A stretch of 64,000 nt of DNA from Epiperipatus broadwayi (taxonomy: Eukaryota > Onychophora > Udeonychophora > Euonychophora > Peripatidae), in NCBI GenBank assembly GCA_028023455.1, contig JAQFVV010006271.1, positions 3,618,673 through 3,682,672 of the forward strand. Reading direction: 5' to 3'. Shown one piece after another: positions 42,101 through 51,144 of this stretch; positions within the stretch are counted from its first letter, which is position 1, and every line of letters starts with the position of its first letter. Both the position numbers and the translations under genes were made by a program. The notes under the pieces were generated by a model that saw only the letters and a list, made by a program, of their open reading frames with translations, was not told the DNA's origin and did not search any database.

Positions 42101-42886
42101 TGTTTTTAGCGGTAAAGTCGGTATCTCTGGTTGTTCCCTTCTAATTTGGTGGTACAATTTCTCTGATACTACCGATACCTGACTGCCTGAGTCCATGAGA
42201 GCTTCCACCTCCATTGAACCCACCTTTATAGGGATAATGGGACAAGTCTGATGTGCGTATCTGGGGACCCGGTCTTCCCACGAACATATTAAGTTGCCTA
42301 CTCTTTTTATCCCTGGCTTCTCCGCATCGGTGTCCCCTTTTTTTTTTAGTTCATGCACCTCTATCCGTCTCCTTTCCATGTCTATTTCTAATTGGCTCAA
42401 CACCCTATCAATCGCCCATCCTGATCTTTCTCCCCTTTTTCCTAGCATCCATCTAATCCCACTGGGCAACTTTCTACATGCTGTCGCTATAATCTGCTCC
42501 TCGGATAGTTTACATGCATCTAGAGTTCTCAACGTAGCCACCTGCCGCCTAAAGAACTGTATATATGCTTCCCCATTCTCTTCTTGAAACTCCCGCTGTG
42601 CCACTTGTGCCCACACCCTTTCTTGTCTTTCTTCATTCCAGAATACTCTGGTTAATGCTTCTTTGTACTCTAGAAATGTTCGCGGTTGCTGACTCAGTGA
42701 ATTCCACCATGTCTCTGCCTGTTTCTCTAGATGATGGTATGCTATGATCACTTGGTGTTCATCTGCTATCTCATAATACTTATAGTATCTTTCTAGGCTC
42801 TTGAGGTGCTCTACGGGTGTCTCCTCCTTTTCCCCTCCATATATTCTTATCTTCAATCCCATTGCCCCTTCTTTTTGTTGCTTCAT
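39110..42886 (-). CDS. Gypsy gag-pol polyprotein, full length
   Basis: A single 1258-residue ORF. Residues ~20-175 are a retrotransposon gag-like region (AYHHLEKQAETWW, then the VFWNEERQE segment). The aspartic protease has MDSGSQVSVVS with D232. The reverse transcriptase spans ~400-600 with FDLTASYWQI and catalytic YMDD at 559-562. RNase H has D708, E750 and D775. The integrase has an H928-x4-H933...C963-x2-C966 zinc finger and catalytic D995, D1054 and E1089, giving the canonical D,D-35-E spacing; it ends with a chromodomain-less tail (YEGPFTIV...NARSLKPF). I see no CCHC zinc knuckle between gag and protease. No stop or frameshift, so it may still be active. The start Met lies ~415 bp inside the 5' LTR; gag and pol are fused in one frame. 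Confidence 0.95.
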   Translation of the reverse strand: MKQQKEGAMGLKIRIYGGEKEETPVEHLKSLERYYKYYEIADEHQVIIAYHHLEKQAETWWNSLSQQPRTFLEYKEALTRVFWNEERQERVWAQVAQREFQEENGEAYIQFFRRQVATLRTLDACKLSEEQIIATACRKLPSGIRWMLGKRGERSGWAIDRVLSQLEIDMERRRIEVHELKKKGDTDAEKPGIKRVGNLICSWEDRVPRYAHQTCPIIPIKVGSMEVEALMDSGSQVSVVSEKLYHQIRREQPEIPTLPLKTVHIAMADNHRAKVEPRQIWMDLEINRKRYSHVFLIMKGLVHEALLGSDFLNRYKCNLDYGKGQVTCGGEVVHFLTEGPQWSIGMLHVEDDVPKKLKDKTDRMEVEGKAQDSALQQTLTKYQQVFSDKPGVIQGFEQRIKMRDGQTFKARSYPIPHQYRKAVKEQIDQMLEWGIISKCSSAYCNPMVVVKKKDGSVRLCLDARQLNKVTVPDCNVPPPMQELLQKFQGKKVFSTFDLTASYWQIKLHPEDRQYTSFRYEGHSYQFNRMPFGLINSGAGLLRCLDQVLSSEIKDMVTIYMDDVLIASTDIKEHIREVGLFLEECEKKGIKINIKKSTLCQKEVAFLGHIVGAQGLKPHPDKISAIRDFPKPRSRKQVRSFLGLCTFYNRFQERFAERMEPLVRLLKKGNEWKWTEEQDQAFQRVKTGFLGHVMLAFPDFSKPFIVQTDSSGYGLGVTLAQEQEDGRMGMLYFLSRLLKGSEVHYTTTEKEALAIVWAFQKFRTLLLGSEVIVITDHKSLEFINHSYLTNSRLVRWSLYLQEYNYTVRYCKGSDNVVADTLSRNPVDNQSYHLNTENLYIANIGLRTDEDLESDLRRLEYLQREDHQLQPVIDQLEGKEAKLSGVWGRQTIQKFRLERGVLQYRVKETPAEWRAVIPWHMRTAVVAHLHRRSGHYGIMKTEGWIRRWFYWPGMRGKITAVIGKCEICQRVKPANKKYAAPMLSVIPRGPKEIVAVDYYGPLPAFNKKKYLLVVYDLFSKLVSAYPLAQANTRNTIRVLEKEHIPSVGKPQTIISDHGTPFVSREWVKWTERLKIGHVLTSIRNPQSNPCERMMRELGRLFRTYIQTDHRRWVKHLPDILNYMNWAVNESTGFTPIHLHFGRHAPALLQTDFLREENPIYLDKDRQQAYQLMLHRSRQRKESFKSSSHSFKVGDQVMVKMPHVSEPGKFVCKKFCNLYEGPFTIVKGLGKHAFWVDTGQGIKGSYNARSLKPFVNPKEIK

Positions 42887-43300
42887 CTTTATCTATCTTA
42901 TCATTAAAGTTATGTGCCAGGTTCGTCACCCCGGCTTCCAGTGGTCCTGGCATGACCCACCTGATACCTTTGCCCCTTCTTATCCTCTTGAACGATATCG
43001 TTTATGATATCTCACTATTGGATAAATTCTTAACCTCTGCTTTCTAAACCCTGACTTTATATATATGTTTAAACATACATCAACGCTATTTCCCCATGAC
43101 CTTATGAGAACCTTTTCATCCACACATTCGCCCGCAGAACATGCCCATCTACCGTCTTTCCCATATGTTTTCAAGCTCTTTCCGCTTTAGCACCACTATC
43201 GCTTTTATTTTCCCTTCTTTTTTTTTTTTCAAAAAAAAAATCGCTTACTTTTATCTAGAAAAAAAAATCTGCTTACTTGCCCGTTCTCTAACATTCGCTG

Positions 43301-43320
43301 CCCCGTTAGTTGGGATGCCA
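43301..43320 (-). promoter_or_regulatory. Gypsy primer binding site
   Basis: Directly after the 5' LTR the minus strand reads TGGCATCCCAACTAACGGGG, a TGG-initial site resembling a diverged tRNA-Lys primer site. Confidence 0.65.
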
Positions 43321-44851
43321 TTATAACACCCACCGACATATCTATAATCCTCCATTGTGGACTTTCACCCGAAGCTTCGACGAGAGGTATTTATGAGCAT
43401 GGTTTGAACCCATCTCACGCGCCAATCTTACCAGTAAGTAGGAATTACCTCCTCGAAAACATATATACAGGTTCTGATATATATCTGATATGGTGATGCA
43501 CCGAACTAGCTCAATCTCAAGGTTGGGGACATCTGTCTATCTAGAGAACAAAGCTATAAACTAACCAACACTATCTCACGCGTATATTTATTTTGCGATA
43601 GCCTAAAGCTCGAAATCCTTACTCTAACCCGGGCTGATGGGATTTATTCTACTCGATCATATCCCTTCCCAATAAATCTCATTCGTACCTACATATAAGA
43701 TTGCTATGCAAACACTCAGGCCATTCATTATCATACCCACACATATATCACGCTCATTCATCCACACACCAAATAATGCAAATACATATATATATGTGAG
43801 CTGTATGATTAATATAGTCATATATCTAACTTTAAATATAAAATTTTAATATAGCAATTAACTGAGGTAACACGAGTTCTTTATTGAGATACATATATTG
43901 AAAATAGTTGGTGACATGTCACTTTACCTGTATTCGCGCAATTAAACAAGTCCGTATTGACGTCTTGCCACGAACTTAATCTGGTGGATCTCACGGATGG
44001 CAAACAGTTCCAATGGTCGTTAGGTCCGGCGATAGGTTTCAGAGGTGGAGCAGTTGGTGTACTCTTTCGCAAAGGTCTAAATCTCGAACGATTTTGAATC
44101 AACATTTCTTCGATGGAACAAAATCTCTTGATTTATTATGACAGTTCGCAAGTCCGGTCAGATGAGTTCATGATGAGTCCACGGAGTCGAGTAACGACTA
44201 GCACACAATCCAATTACCCCGACATTTTTTTAAAAAAAAAAATATTAAACTTCTTAAGAAATAGATTTTGCGTCCTCCTTGCTAGGATTCAAGCCGCGTC
44301 TCTCTTTTTTTTTCTTTTTTTTCACTCGAGCGCAAGACAAAAAAAAAGTTCTTTTGTATTCACCTTTAACTCTTCAAAATCTTTCTGCATATTCCTACGC
44401 CGCTGACCAGTCCTTCCATTGTTCTTCAACACAAAAAAAAACTATATCCACAGATCAGTTTTCCGCCTTCCCGGCGCCAGTTATTACCAAACTGCCTACA
44501 GCAATTCACTCATCCTATTTCAGTCCTCACATGTTCACAAGGTGGCTCAACAAAAGAAAACACGTGTTACCAAAATTATTAATAAACTCAAAAAAAAAAT
44601 ATGTGAATAAAATCTATCTAAGAATAATTAATTGCGCTTTATACAGCTCTACATATATAAGTGATCGCAAACCTCCCAGATACTAACTACGTATTTTTAT
44701 ACTCGCACATACACTATATTTACATTACTTGTAACCGGGTTCGAATGACCATTTACATATATTCTTTTATTTATTTGTTTATACATGGTCCTTACATTAA
44801 CACTATTAATTATGTCATATTTACATATGCGTGAATTCGAACCCGTTTGTT

Positions 44852-44854
<3 letters not shown>
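43321..44854 (-). repeat. Gypsy 5' LTR
   Basis: The promoter-bearing LTR upstream of gag-pol. On the minus strand a TATA-like GTATAAAAATA lies around 44692-44702. It differs from the 3' LTR by about eight substitutions and a missing 5-bp TTATC at about 44380. Confidence 0.93.
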
Positions 44855-44888
<34 letters not shown>

Positions 44889-45234
44889 ATTATATGTGTA
44901 GCTTGTACTATCTCAGTGTATATATACTATACCTTTGTTAATATGTGTTCGTGACAATAAGGAGAAAGAAAATTAAAGTGTTAGAAAGGTAGTAAGAGTA
45001 TGGAACTAGGGGTAAATGGAGCATTAACTAAGGTTTGAAATAAGCAAATTAGAGTTTGGAATAAGCCAATACCTGAACTATATGTAACATATATATATAA
45101 ATGTCAGATGTATAGTTTAAAAAAAACAACATTTTTTAGGTGAAATAAATAAATACATCCATGAAACAGCTTAGTTTAAAATTTTAAAGCTATATGAATA
45201 TCACAATTCAGAATAAATGTTAAAGTTGATGCCA

Positions 45235-45319
<85 letters not shown>

Positions 45320-46507
45320 TTTGCTTATCAATTAAATATAGTACTGATGCTAGGAAAAGATAGAATTATTGATAGTATTAAATTATAAAGTGTTAATATT
45401 GTTCATATCTGGAACACTTCTGTTATAGAAAGTCTATAATTTTGAAGGTTAAATAGCATACTTGATTGTTGGACTTTTGTTGGTTGTATTGCAAATTTTG
45501 GTGATGGATGGAGAAAATTTTGTTATTGTCTTAGATATATGGTGTATTCATGTCACTGGTGATTGATTGTTCTCATTCACTGCTCCAACCCAAATTATGA
45601 TATAAGTTGTTAATTATCATGAAGCAGTTAACAGTAGTCCTGCCATGATTTTGCCTCTAAGACTCCAGAGAGAGCAAGGCATAGTTCTTTCTAATATATA
45701 TGTAATATTTGTCTCTAAGACTCCAGATAGAGCAAGACCATATTTTATAAATAGCCCCTAAGACTTGGATGAAAGCATGGCATTGTGATAGTGTTTGTAG
45801 TAGAATATTATGGGTTGTGGTAGCTTAGAGTGGTTAAAGTGAGATGATCACCAGAGTTTTCATGGAGCATTGTCTGTTTTGAGAGCAGTGATGGAATTCT
45901 TCTATCCATCTCAAAATTGTGAACTGCTGATAATTATTTTGGCTGTCAGTATTTGTTGGATCTTTAGAAGAATGGATAAATATATAACTTGAATATATAG
46001 CTCATTCGTAACAGCCTATTTTCTATATTCTTAAGCAAAGATTGACATTTACCATATTTAAAATAAAAATTGTATATCAGTCGTCATAATAAATGCATGT
46101 CATCATTAATTTGATTTTGGTTATGAATTTTTTTTTTGTTATAAATTCTGGTTATAATATTTGGATGCACCCAATACAACATAAAGATAAATGAATATGT
46201 TTAGATTATTTTGGTCTTTTATCAGTTATTTGAATTGGTGTAGTTTGTAATATGACTATAGCAGATCATGTTAAATTTAATTTATAATTTCAGCTATGTT
46301 TAGATTAATTGTATCTAGTTAAAACTTAATGTCTTCTTACCTATGTGTGTGTGGAAAATCGAACATTATATGGGAAAATAAAATTGTGGAATTTTTATGT
46401 CATTTTAGGTAGTGGTGGTAAATTTGAATTGGTGATTTGGTGGAGGTTGAAGCTGGTAAACCTTGTTTTCTTAAATAGTATTAATAAATTTTTAAAGAGA
46501 TCATAAA
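44855..46507 (+). other. Leader of the large LTR element, no ORF
   Basis: It resumes after the gypsy insertion. It contains (TA)n tracts (44855-44883, 45235-45318) and three degenerate copies of a CTCTAAGACTCCAGAGAGAGC-like phrase at about 45655-45775. No coding sequence before the ORF at 46508. Confidence 0.55.
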
Positions 46508-47371
46508 ATGGAAGAGTTTAGTTTATATGATAGTTTGGGTGGGTCTCAAGAGACACAATCTCCAGACATTGTTGTGATGTCCCCTGATCTTCAATCAGGA
46601 AATGAAGCTATAGACATATCATATGGAGAGTCTAGTAAGATGAGAGACACTATCTCTAAAACCACAGATGGTGATATGTCGATGTTGATAAGAGAGATAT
46701 TTGCGGAATTAAAAGAACTAAAGTCTGATCAAGTAAGATTACAGTCTGGTCGAGTAGAATATAAAAAAATATTAAATAAGATGTTAGTAGAATTAAAATC
46801 AGAATTAAAAGAAGATCTAAAAGAAGTAAAATTGAATCAAGATAAGTCAGAGGAGAGGATGGTTGAAATAAAGTCAGAAATGTCAGAGATAAAATTAGAA
46901 ATGAAACTAGAGACAAAGCTAGAAATGCAAGAGAATATTAATGACCAAGTTATGCAGATTAATAAGAATGTTAGTTTAGCCAGTGATGAAATAAATGTAT
47001 ACAAAGAACTTCAATTAAACCAAATAGAAAAGGGAGAACTTAAATCTGTTGAGATAGTTAGTCAAGATGTTAAAATAGTAGATGCTAATTTCAAAAATAA
47101 ATTAGAGGAGAATAATAAATCACAAAATATTGAATCTAGAAGTATAGAAACTGAATCTAACTCATCAGTTGAGATAATTGATAAGGTTATAGTAAATCAG
47201 AAAGTATCTTTCAGAGTAATTGATAAATGTGTTATAGTAACTAGTACAGATGTGAAAAAGCGTAAAGAACCTATTAGTTTAATTAGTAAAAGTATGGCAG
47301 AAAATAGACAACTTGTTAAAATAATAAGAAAAGCAAATCCACAAGTAATTAAAATAGTTGTAAATAAAGAA
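46508..47371 (+). pseudogene. Gag-like coiled-coil ORF of the large LTR element, N-terminal part
   Basis: It opens at ATG with an acidic start (MEEFSLYDSLGG), then from residue ~55 a long Lys/Glu-rich segment predicted as coiled coil (ELKELKSD, VELKSELKEDLKEVKL, EIKSEMSEIKLEM). After residue ~170 short SVEIV- or SVEII-like phrases recur. This resembles the N-terminal coiled-coil region of some LTR-element gag proteins, but no diagnostic gag domain can be named. The native sequence stops at about residue 288, where the ribozyme array begins; the frame runs on through inverted repeat DNA to 47551, adding ~59 foreign residues. The function in packaging is inferred from position only. Confidence 0.55.
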
Positions 47372-47466
47372 AAAACTCCCCATACAGTAGTGCCACCCTG
47401 TGTCAAACAGAGTAATCAATGGATGCCAGAAGGATTGTGCATAAAATCCATATCTAGTGCCTACTC

Positions 47467-47525
47467 ATCCAATATCCCCAGACTAGTTTCTGGCTTGGGG
47501 CCATCATCAGTGAGGAGCCTTGGAT
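47467..47525 (-). ncRNA. Hammerhead ribozyme B0 (inverted unit), all core bases intact
   Basis: Minus strand. Stem I: outer ATCCA/TGGAT, internal loop, inner TCCTCA/TGGGGA (one G-U). CTGATGA at plus 47504-47510. Stem II is TGGC-CCCAA-GCCA. GAAA is followed by the minimal stem III C-TA-G and the cleavable TC. Predicted cleavage lies between plus positions 47481 and 47480. Type I; the two-base-pair stem III resembles minimal hammerheads that work best as dimers. Confidence 0.85.
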
Positions 47526-48112
47526 CTGAGAGCACTGCACCTAGATCTTAGGATCTAATGCAACCCTCCAGCAGCCACCTTTTAACTCTACTTTACTACA
47601 AAACTATGAGAATGAAATTGAAAACATTGTTAATATCTTCAATCTAAGCTCAATAGCTTATATAGTCATATGGGTCTGAACTCAATTCATCACCCATACA
47701 TTTTGGTGTCTTTGGCTCTTAAACAACCATAGCCACTAGATAGGGATTTTATGCACAAGCCTTCTTGCATCCATTGATTACTCTGTTTGGCACAGGTTGG
47801 CACTACTGTATGGGGAGTTTTGCCTTTGTTTACAACAAATTATGTGCTAGTATAGAGATGGTGATCATGTGATGTTTGATGGTTTAACACCAATCCTGCC
47901 TAATAGGATAGTGGTGGATATGGTTGTTTAAGAGCCAAAGACACCAAAATGTATGGGTGCTGAATTGAGTTCAGACCCATATGACTATATAAGCTATTGA
48001 AGATATTAACAATGTTTTCAATTTCATTCTCATAGTTTTGCAGTAAAGTACAGTTAAAGGTGACTTCTGGAGGGTTGCATTAGATCCTAAGATGTAGGTG
48101 CAGTGCCCTCAG

Positions 48113-48171
48113 ATCCAAGCCTCCTTACTGATGATGGCCACAAGCCAGAAACTAGTCTGGAGATATTGGAT
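48113..48171 (+). ncRNA. Hammerhead ribozyme B1, weakened stem I
   Basis: CTGATGA (48128-48134), stem II TGGC-CACAA-GCCA, GAAA (48148-48151) and the TC site are intact; cleavage predicted after 48157. Inner stem I is TCCTTA/TGGAGA, with two G-U pairs and an A-C mismatch, so folding is weaker than in B0 and B2. Confidence 0.75.
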
Positions 48172-48566
48172 GAGTAGGCACTAGATAGGGATTTTATGCA
48201 CAAGCCTTCTGGCATCCATTGATTACTCTGTTTGGCACAGGGTGGTACTACTGTATGGGGAGTTTTGCCTTTGTTTACAACAAATTATGTGCTAGTATAG
48301 AGATGATCATGTGATGTTTGATGGTTTAACACCAATCCTGCCTAATAGGATAGTGGTGGCTATGGTTGTTTAAGAGCCAAAGACACCAAAATGTATGGGT
48401 GCTGAATTGAGTTCAGACCCATATGACTATATAAGCTATTGAGATTAGATTGAAGATATTAACAATGTTTTCAATTTCATTCTCATAGTTTTGTAGTAAA
48501 ATAGAGTTAAAAGGTAACTGCTGGAGGGTTGCATTAGATCCTAAAATCTAGGTGCAGTGCTCTCAG

Positions 48567-48625
48567 ATCCAAGGCTCCTCACTGATGATGGCCACAAGCC
48601 AGAAACTAGTCTGGGGATATTGGAT
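48567..48625 (+). ncRNA. Hammerhead ribozyme B2, all core bases intact
   Basis: CTGATGA (48582-48588), stem II TGGC-CACAA-GCCA, GAAA (48602-48605), minimal stem III C-TA-G, cleavage predicted after C48611. Stem I inner TCCTCA/TGGGGA and outer ATCCA/TGGAT are separated by an internal loop, where a tertiary contact to loop II would be expected. Distance to the B1 site is 454 nt. Confidence 0.87.
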
Positions 48626-49023
48626 GAGTAGGGACTAGATAGGGATTTTATGCACAAGCCTTCTGACATCCATTGATTACTCTGTTTGGCACAGGGTGGC
48701 ACTACTGTATGGGGAGTTTTGCCTTTGTTTACAACAAATTATGTGCTAGTATAGAGATGGTGATGATGTGATGTTTGATGGTGTAACACCAATCCTGCCT
48801 AATAGGATAGTGGTGGCTATGGTTGTTTAAGAGCCAAAGACACCAAAATGTATGTGTGCTGAATTGAGTTCAGACCCATATGACTATATAAGCTATTGAT
48901 CTTAGATTGAAGATAGTAACAATGTTTTCAATTTCATTCGCATAGTTTTGTAGTAAAGTAGAGTTAAAAGGTGACTGCTGGAGGGTTGCATTAGATCCTA
49001 AGATCTAGGTGCAGTGCTCTCAG

Positions 49024-49082
49024 ATTCAAGGCTCTTCACTGATGATGGCCACAAGACAAAAACTAGTCTGGGGATATTGGAT
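49024..49082 (+). ncRNA. Hammerhead ribozyme B3, inactivated
   Basis: CTGATGA (49039-49045) remains, but GAAA has become AAAA (49059-49062), losing the catalytic G12. Stem II GCCA is GACA (C to A at 49056). The outer stem has ATTC for ATCC. Self-cleavage is not expected. Confidence 0.75.
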
Positions 49083-49244
49083 GAGTAGGCACTAGATAGG
49101 AATTTTATGCACAAGCCTTCTGGCATCCATTGATTACTCTGTTTGGCACAGGGTGGCACTACTGTATGGCGAGTTTTGCCTTTGTTTACAACAAATTATG
49201 TGCTAGTATAGAGATGGTGATCATGTGATGTTTGATGAATTTAA

Positions 49245-49916
49245 ATAGTTAATGAAGATATTAACTTATGTAGTAGTTTGGCAGAAGAAAACAAAGATTC
49301 TGTTAAATTAGTTAACAAGGATGTAAATGCTAGTGTATCATTTGTTAAGATAGCAGAAGATGATTTAAGAAAAAAAAAATCTTTTATTGAATTAGCTAGT
49401 GAAGAAACCATGTTATCTGTTGGAAAAATTAATACAGATAGTGAGTTATTTCATGAAGAAATAGAGATTCAAAAGGAATCTGTTGAATTGGTTACTAAAG
49501 AACTAGAAGCAAATATACTGTCTGTTGAGTTGATAGATGGTAAGAAAAAAGATAAACCATTGATGGATTTAGTAAATGGAAAAAAATTTAAAAATGAAGA
49601 ATTAATTAGAAAGATTCTTGAATCGGTTGATGAAAAAATGAAAAAGCGTAAAAAATCTATTGAAATGATTAAGAAAGACATAGATGTGAATGCGGAGATA
49701 CAACAGAAAGATCATAGTTGTGGGGAGGTAAAGTTAGATCTTCAGAATGTGATAAAAGAAGTAATGGCAAAGGAGGTAGAGGCACAATGATGAATAGAAA
49801 GGATAGATGAAACGATATTACAAATTCGGAGATATAGTCAAGTGTTAGAGGAACGTAAAATGGAGATAAGGAAGAATAGGGAATTACGAGAGAGATCACA
49901 AAAACAATAAGTAGAG
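49245..49916 (+). pseudogene. Gag-like ORF continuation after the array
   Basis: The open frame resumes (IVNEDINL, then AEENKDSVKLV) and runs to 49790 with repeated SVELV- and SFIEL-like phrases and heavy Lys/Glu. There is no ATG near its start, as expected for the second half of a split ORF. After two adjacent stops at 49787-49792, the same frame continues with a clear amphipathic segment (IERIDETILQIRRYSQVLEERK) to about 49908. I read it as one decayed ORF with 46508-47371. No known domain. Confidence 0.5.
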
Positions 49917-50306
49917 ATGAGTGTAAATTTTCAAGGTTATCCCAAAGTGATAAAACTAAATGATGCTAATCAGTCAAAAGAGGTAGACTTGATTTTGCAG
50001 AGTCAGTATAAAGAAAACCAAGAATTGGTTATAGAAATAGTTAATAAGGACTCAAAATTAGAGAGAATTGAAGATATTGGCATGCTTAAGGAGTTCAAGA
50101 AGAATATTGATAAAGAGAAAGAAAGTAGTAAATCAATGAAGAAAGAAATAATGTCCTTAGACATTAAATATCTAAAAATTTTGGAGAATGCATTGCTAAA
50201 GTTTACTGATATCACCAGTAATAAGTTTAGAAATAGAAATGAAAACATAAATTTAAAATATGTTCTTGATTATTTAAAACATAAGATGAAGACGAATGTT
50301 TTTTAA
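49917..50306 (+). pseudogene. Gag-like ORF, third segment
   Basis: 129 codons from an ATG, Lys/Glu/Asn-rich, with YPKVIKLNDANQSKEVDLIL near the start and a probable coiled coil (EFKKNIDKEKESSKSMKKEIMSL, given in part). It continues the style of the segments before it and is separated only by stops, so it is likely part of the same decayed coding region. No recognised domain. Confidence 0.4.
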
Positions 50307-50395
50307 AAAAAATATTTTATGGGGATACTAAACATGTAATATGTAGTATAAAATATTTAATAGAATGTGTTAGTCATGCTAGAGAAGTCGGTAAA

Positions 50396-50902
50396 GTGAA
50401 AATAAAATGTAAAATTAAGAATACAAAGAAGTTTGATTTAAATTTTCTTAGAAAAGTTAGTAATCCAGAAAGGGATTTAGGCAAAGCCAAAGTAAAGCTT
50501 AAATGTAAAAGTAAAAAGAAAACCAAAGTAGATTTTATGAAAAAGGTAATTAATCACAATAAATATATGAAGAAAATTAAGGTAAAATTCAAGAAGTTAA
50601 TAAATGAAAAGATAGTTAATTTAACTTTTGGCAGAAAGATTGTTGATGAAGAAAAAGAAGTTGGAAAGGCTAAGATCAAATTCAAAGGAGTAAAGGAAGA
50701 ATTATTTAATATAAATCATCTTAAGAAAGTGAAGAATAAAGTAAGATATATTAAAAAGATTAGAGTTAAATCTAGTAAAGTAAAAATGAAATCTTGTAGA
50801 GATAAACTTGTCAGAAGAAAGGAAATAAAGAATAATCGAGCAAGGTTTAAAGTAACCCATAACGCTCGCAGTTTGGTTCCATGTCCTGCAAGACATGATT
50901 AA
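50396..50902 (+). CDS. Very basic protein with five ~30-residue repeats, unknown function
   Basis: A 168-codon frame, from a GTG or from a join upstream, with no ATG at its start. It is built of about five units of ~30 residues, each beginning with a variant of KVKFK (KIKCK, KVKLK, KVKFK, KIKFK, RVKSS), then a hydrophobic-basic stretch such as FLRKV, FMKKV, FGRKI or LKKVK, and ending near GK or KK. It ends with NARSLVPCPARHD. The high Lys content suggests nucleic-acid binding, perhaps standing in for a nucleocapsid; that is inference. It lies ~230 bp before the purine tract and 3' LTR, where the last internal ORF of an LTR element would be. Confidence 0.45.
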   Translation: MKIKCKIKNTKKFDLNFLRKVSNPERDLGKAKVKLKCKSKKKTKVDFMKKVINHNKYMKKIKVKFKKLINEKIVNLTFGRKIVDEEKEVGKAKIKFKGVKEELFNINHLKKVKNKVRYIKKIRVKSSKVKMKSCRDKLVRRKEIKNNRARFKVTHNARSLVPCPARHD

Positions 50903-50904
50903 TA

Positions 50905-51130
50905 AAAGTCATACATATTGTTCAATATAGAATTTATTTATTTTTTTTCCTTTCTTACTTGTTAATATTGCTAAAATACCATAGAAACAAGTGTTTATAA
51001 AAGCATTAAATGTTTTTATTGTTTTATGTTTATTCGACAAACATAATTTTCTAATTGAGCAATGAACTTAATGTAAAATTTAATGTGTTATTATTATTGA
51101 TTGTTGTTTATCCAATTCATTTGTGTTTTA
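50905..51130 (+). other. 3' untranslated stretch of the large LTR element
   Basis: AT-rich, without a frame, between the basic ORF and the purine tract. Confidence 0.5.
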
Positions 51131-51143
51131 TAAGGGGAAATGA
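51131..51143 (+). promoter_or_regulatory. Polypurine tract of the large LTR element
   Basis: TAAGGGGAAATGA sits immediately before the second LTR copy. The equivalent place before the first LTR copy is (TA)n, so the tract belongs to the internal region. Confidence 0.6.
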
Positions 51144-51144
51144 T

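Larger units (their letters stand above)
37499..44854 (-). mobile_element. Intact Ty3/gypsy LTR retrotransposon
   Basis: A 7356-bp minus-strand element with LTRs of ~1.54 kb, a primer site, one uninterrupted 1258-codon gag-pol ORF and a purine tract. LTRs differ at about eight substitutions and one 5-bp indel by eye, so insertion was recent. It lies in a (TA)n inside the large LTR element; ATATA flanks both ends, though the TA context weakens that as a target duplication. Its GC content is clearly above that of the neighbouring DNA. No envelope ORF is seen. Confidence 0.95.
47372..49237 (+). repeat. HHR-bearing repeat array, ~455-bp unit, inverted head plus direct copies
   Basis: A 363-bp partial unit on the minus strand (47372-47734) is followed by about 3.3 direct plus-strand units. 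The marker ACTAGATAGG occurs at 47735, 48180, 48634 and 49091, giving spacings of 445, 454 and 457. Every unit has one hammerhead. Each unit also has a strong hairpin (TGGGT..CTGAA/TTCAG..ACCCA type). The flanks (ATTAAAATAGTTGTAAATAAAG and AATTTAAATAGTTAATGAAG, given as approximate) look like an imperfect target duplication. There is no ORF of its own. Confidence 0.88.

Noticed and set aside
39096-43326. Plus-strand and off-frame open frames across the gypsy element
   Set aside because: Shadows of the 1258-codon minus-strand gag-pol ORF or of its leader.
38059-44686. 74-codon and 63-135-codon frames shared between the two gypsy LTRs
   Set aside because: Their conservation follows from the LTRs being nearly identical; no domain, and noncoding LTR positions are equally conserved.
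47372-49237. CRISPR-like or satellite array
   Set aside because: Unit is ~455 bp with no short repeat-spacer pattern; ribozymes and the ORF interruption point to a retrozyme-type insertion.
48061-49237. Hammerhead B3 as an active ribozyme
   Set aside because: GAAA is AAAA and stem II has a broken pair; listed as a decayed copy only.
46656-50896. Minus-strand frames opposite the gag-like ORFs
   Set aside because: Leu/Ser/Phe-rich mirror images of a Lys/Glu-rich plus-strand coding sequence, without motifs of their own.
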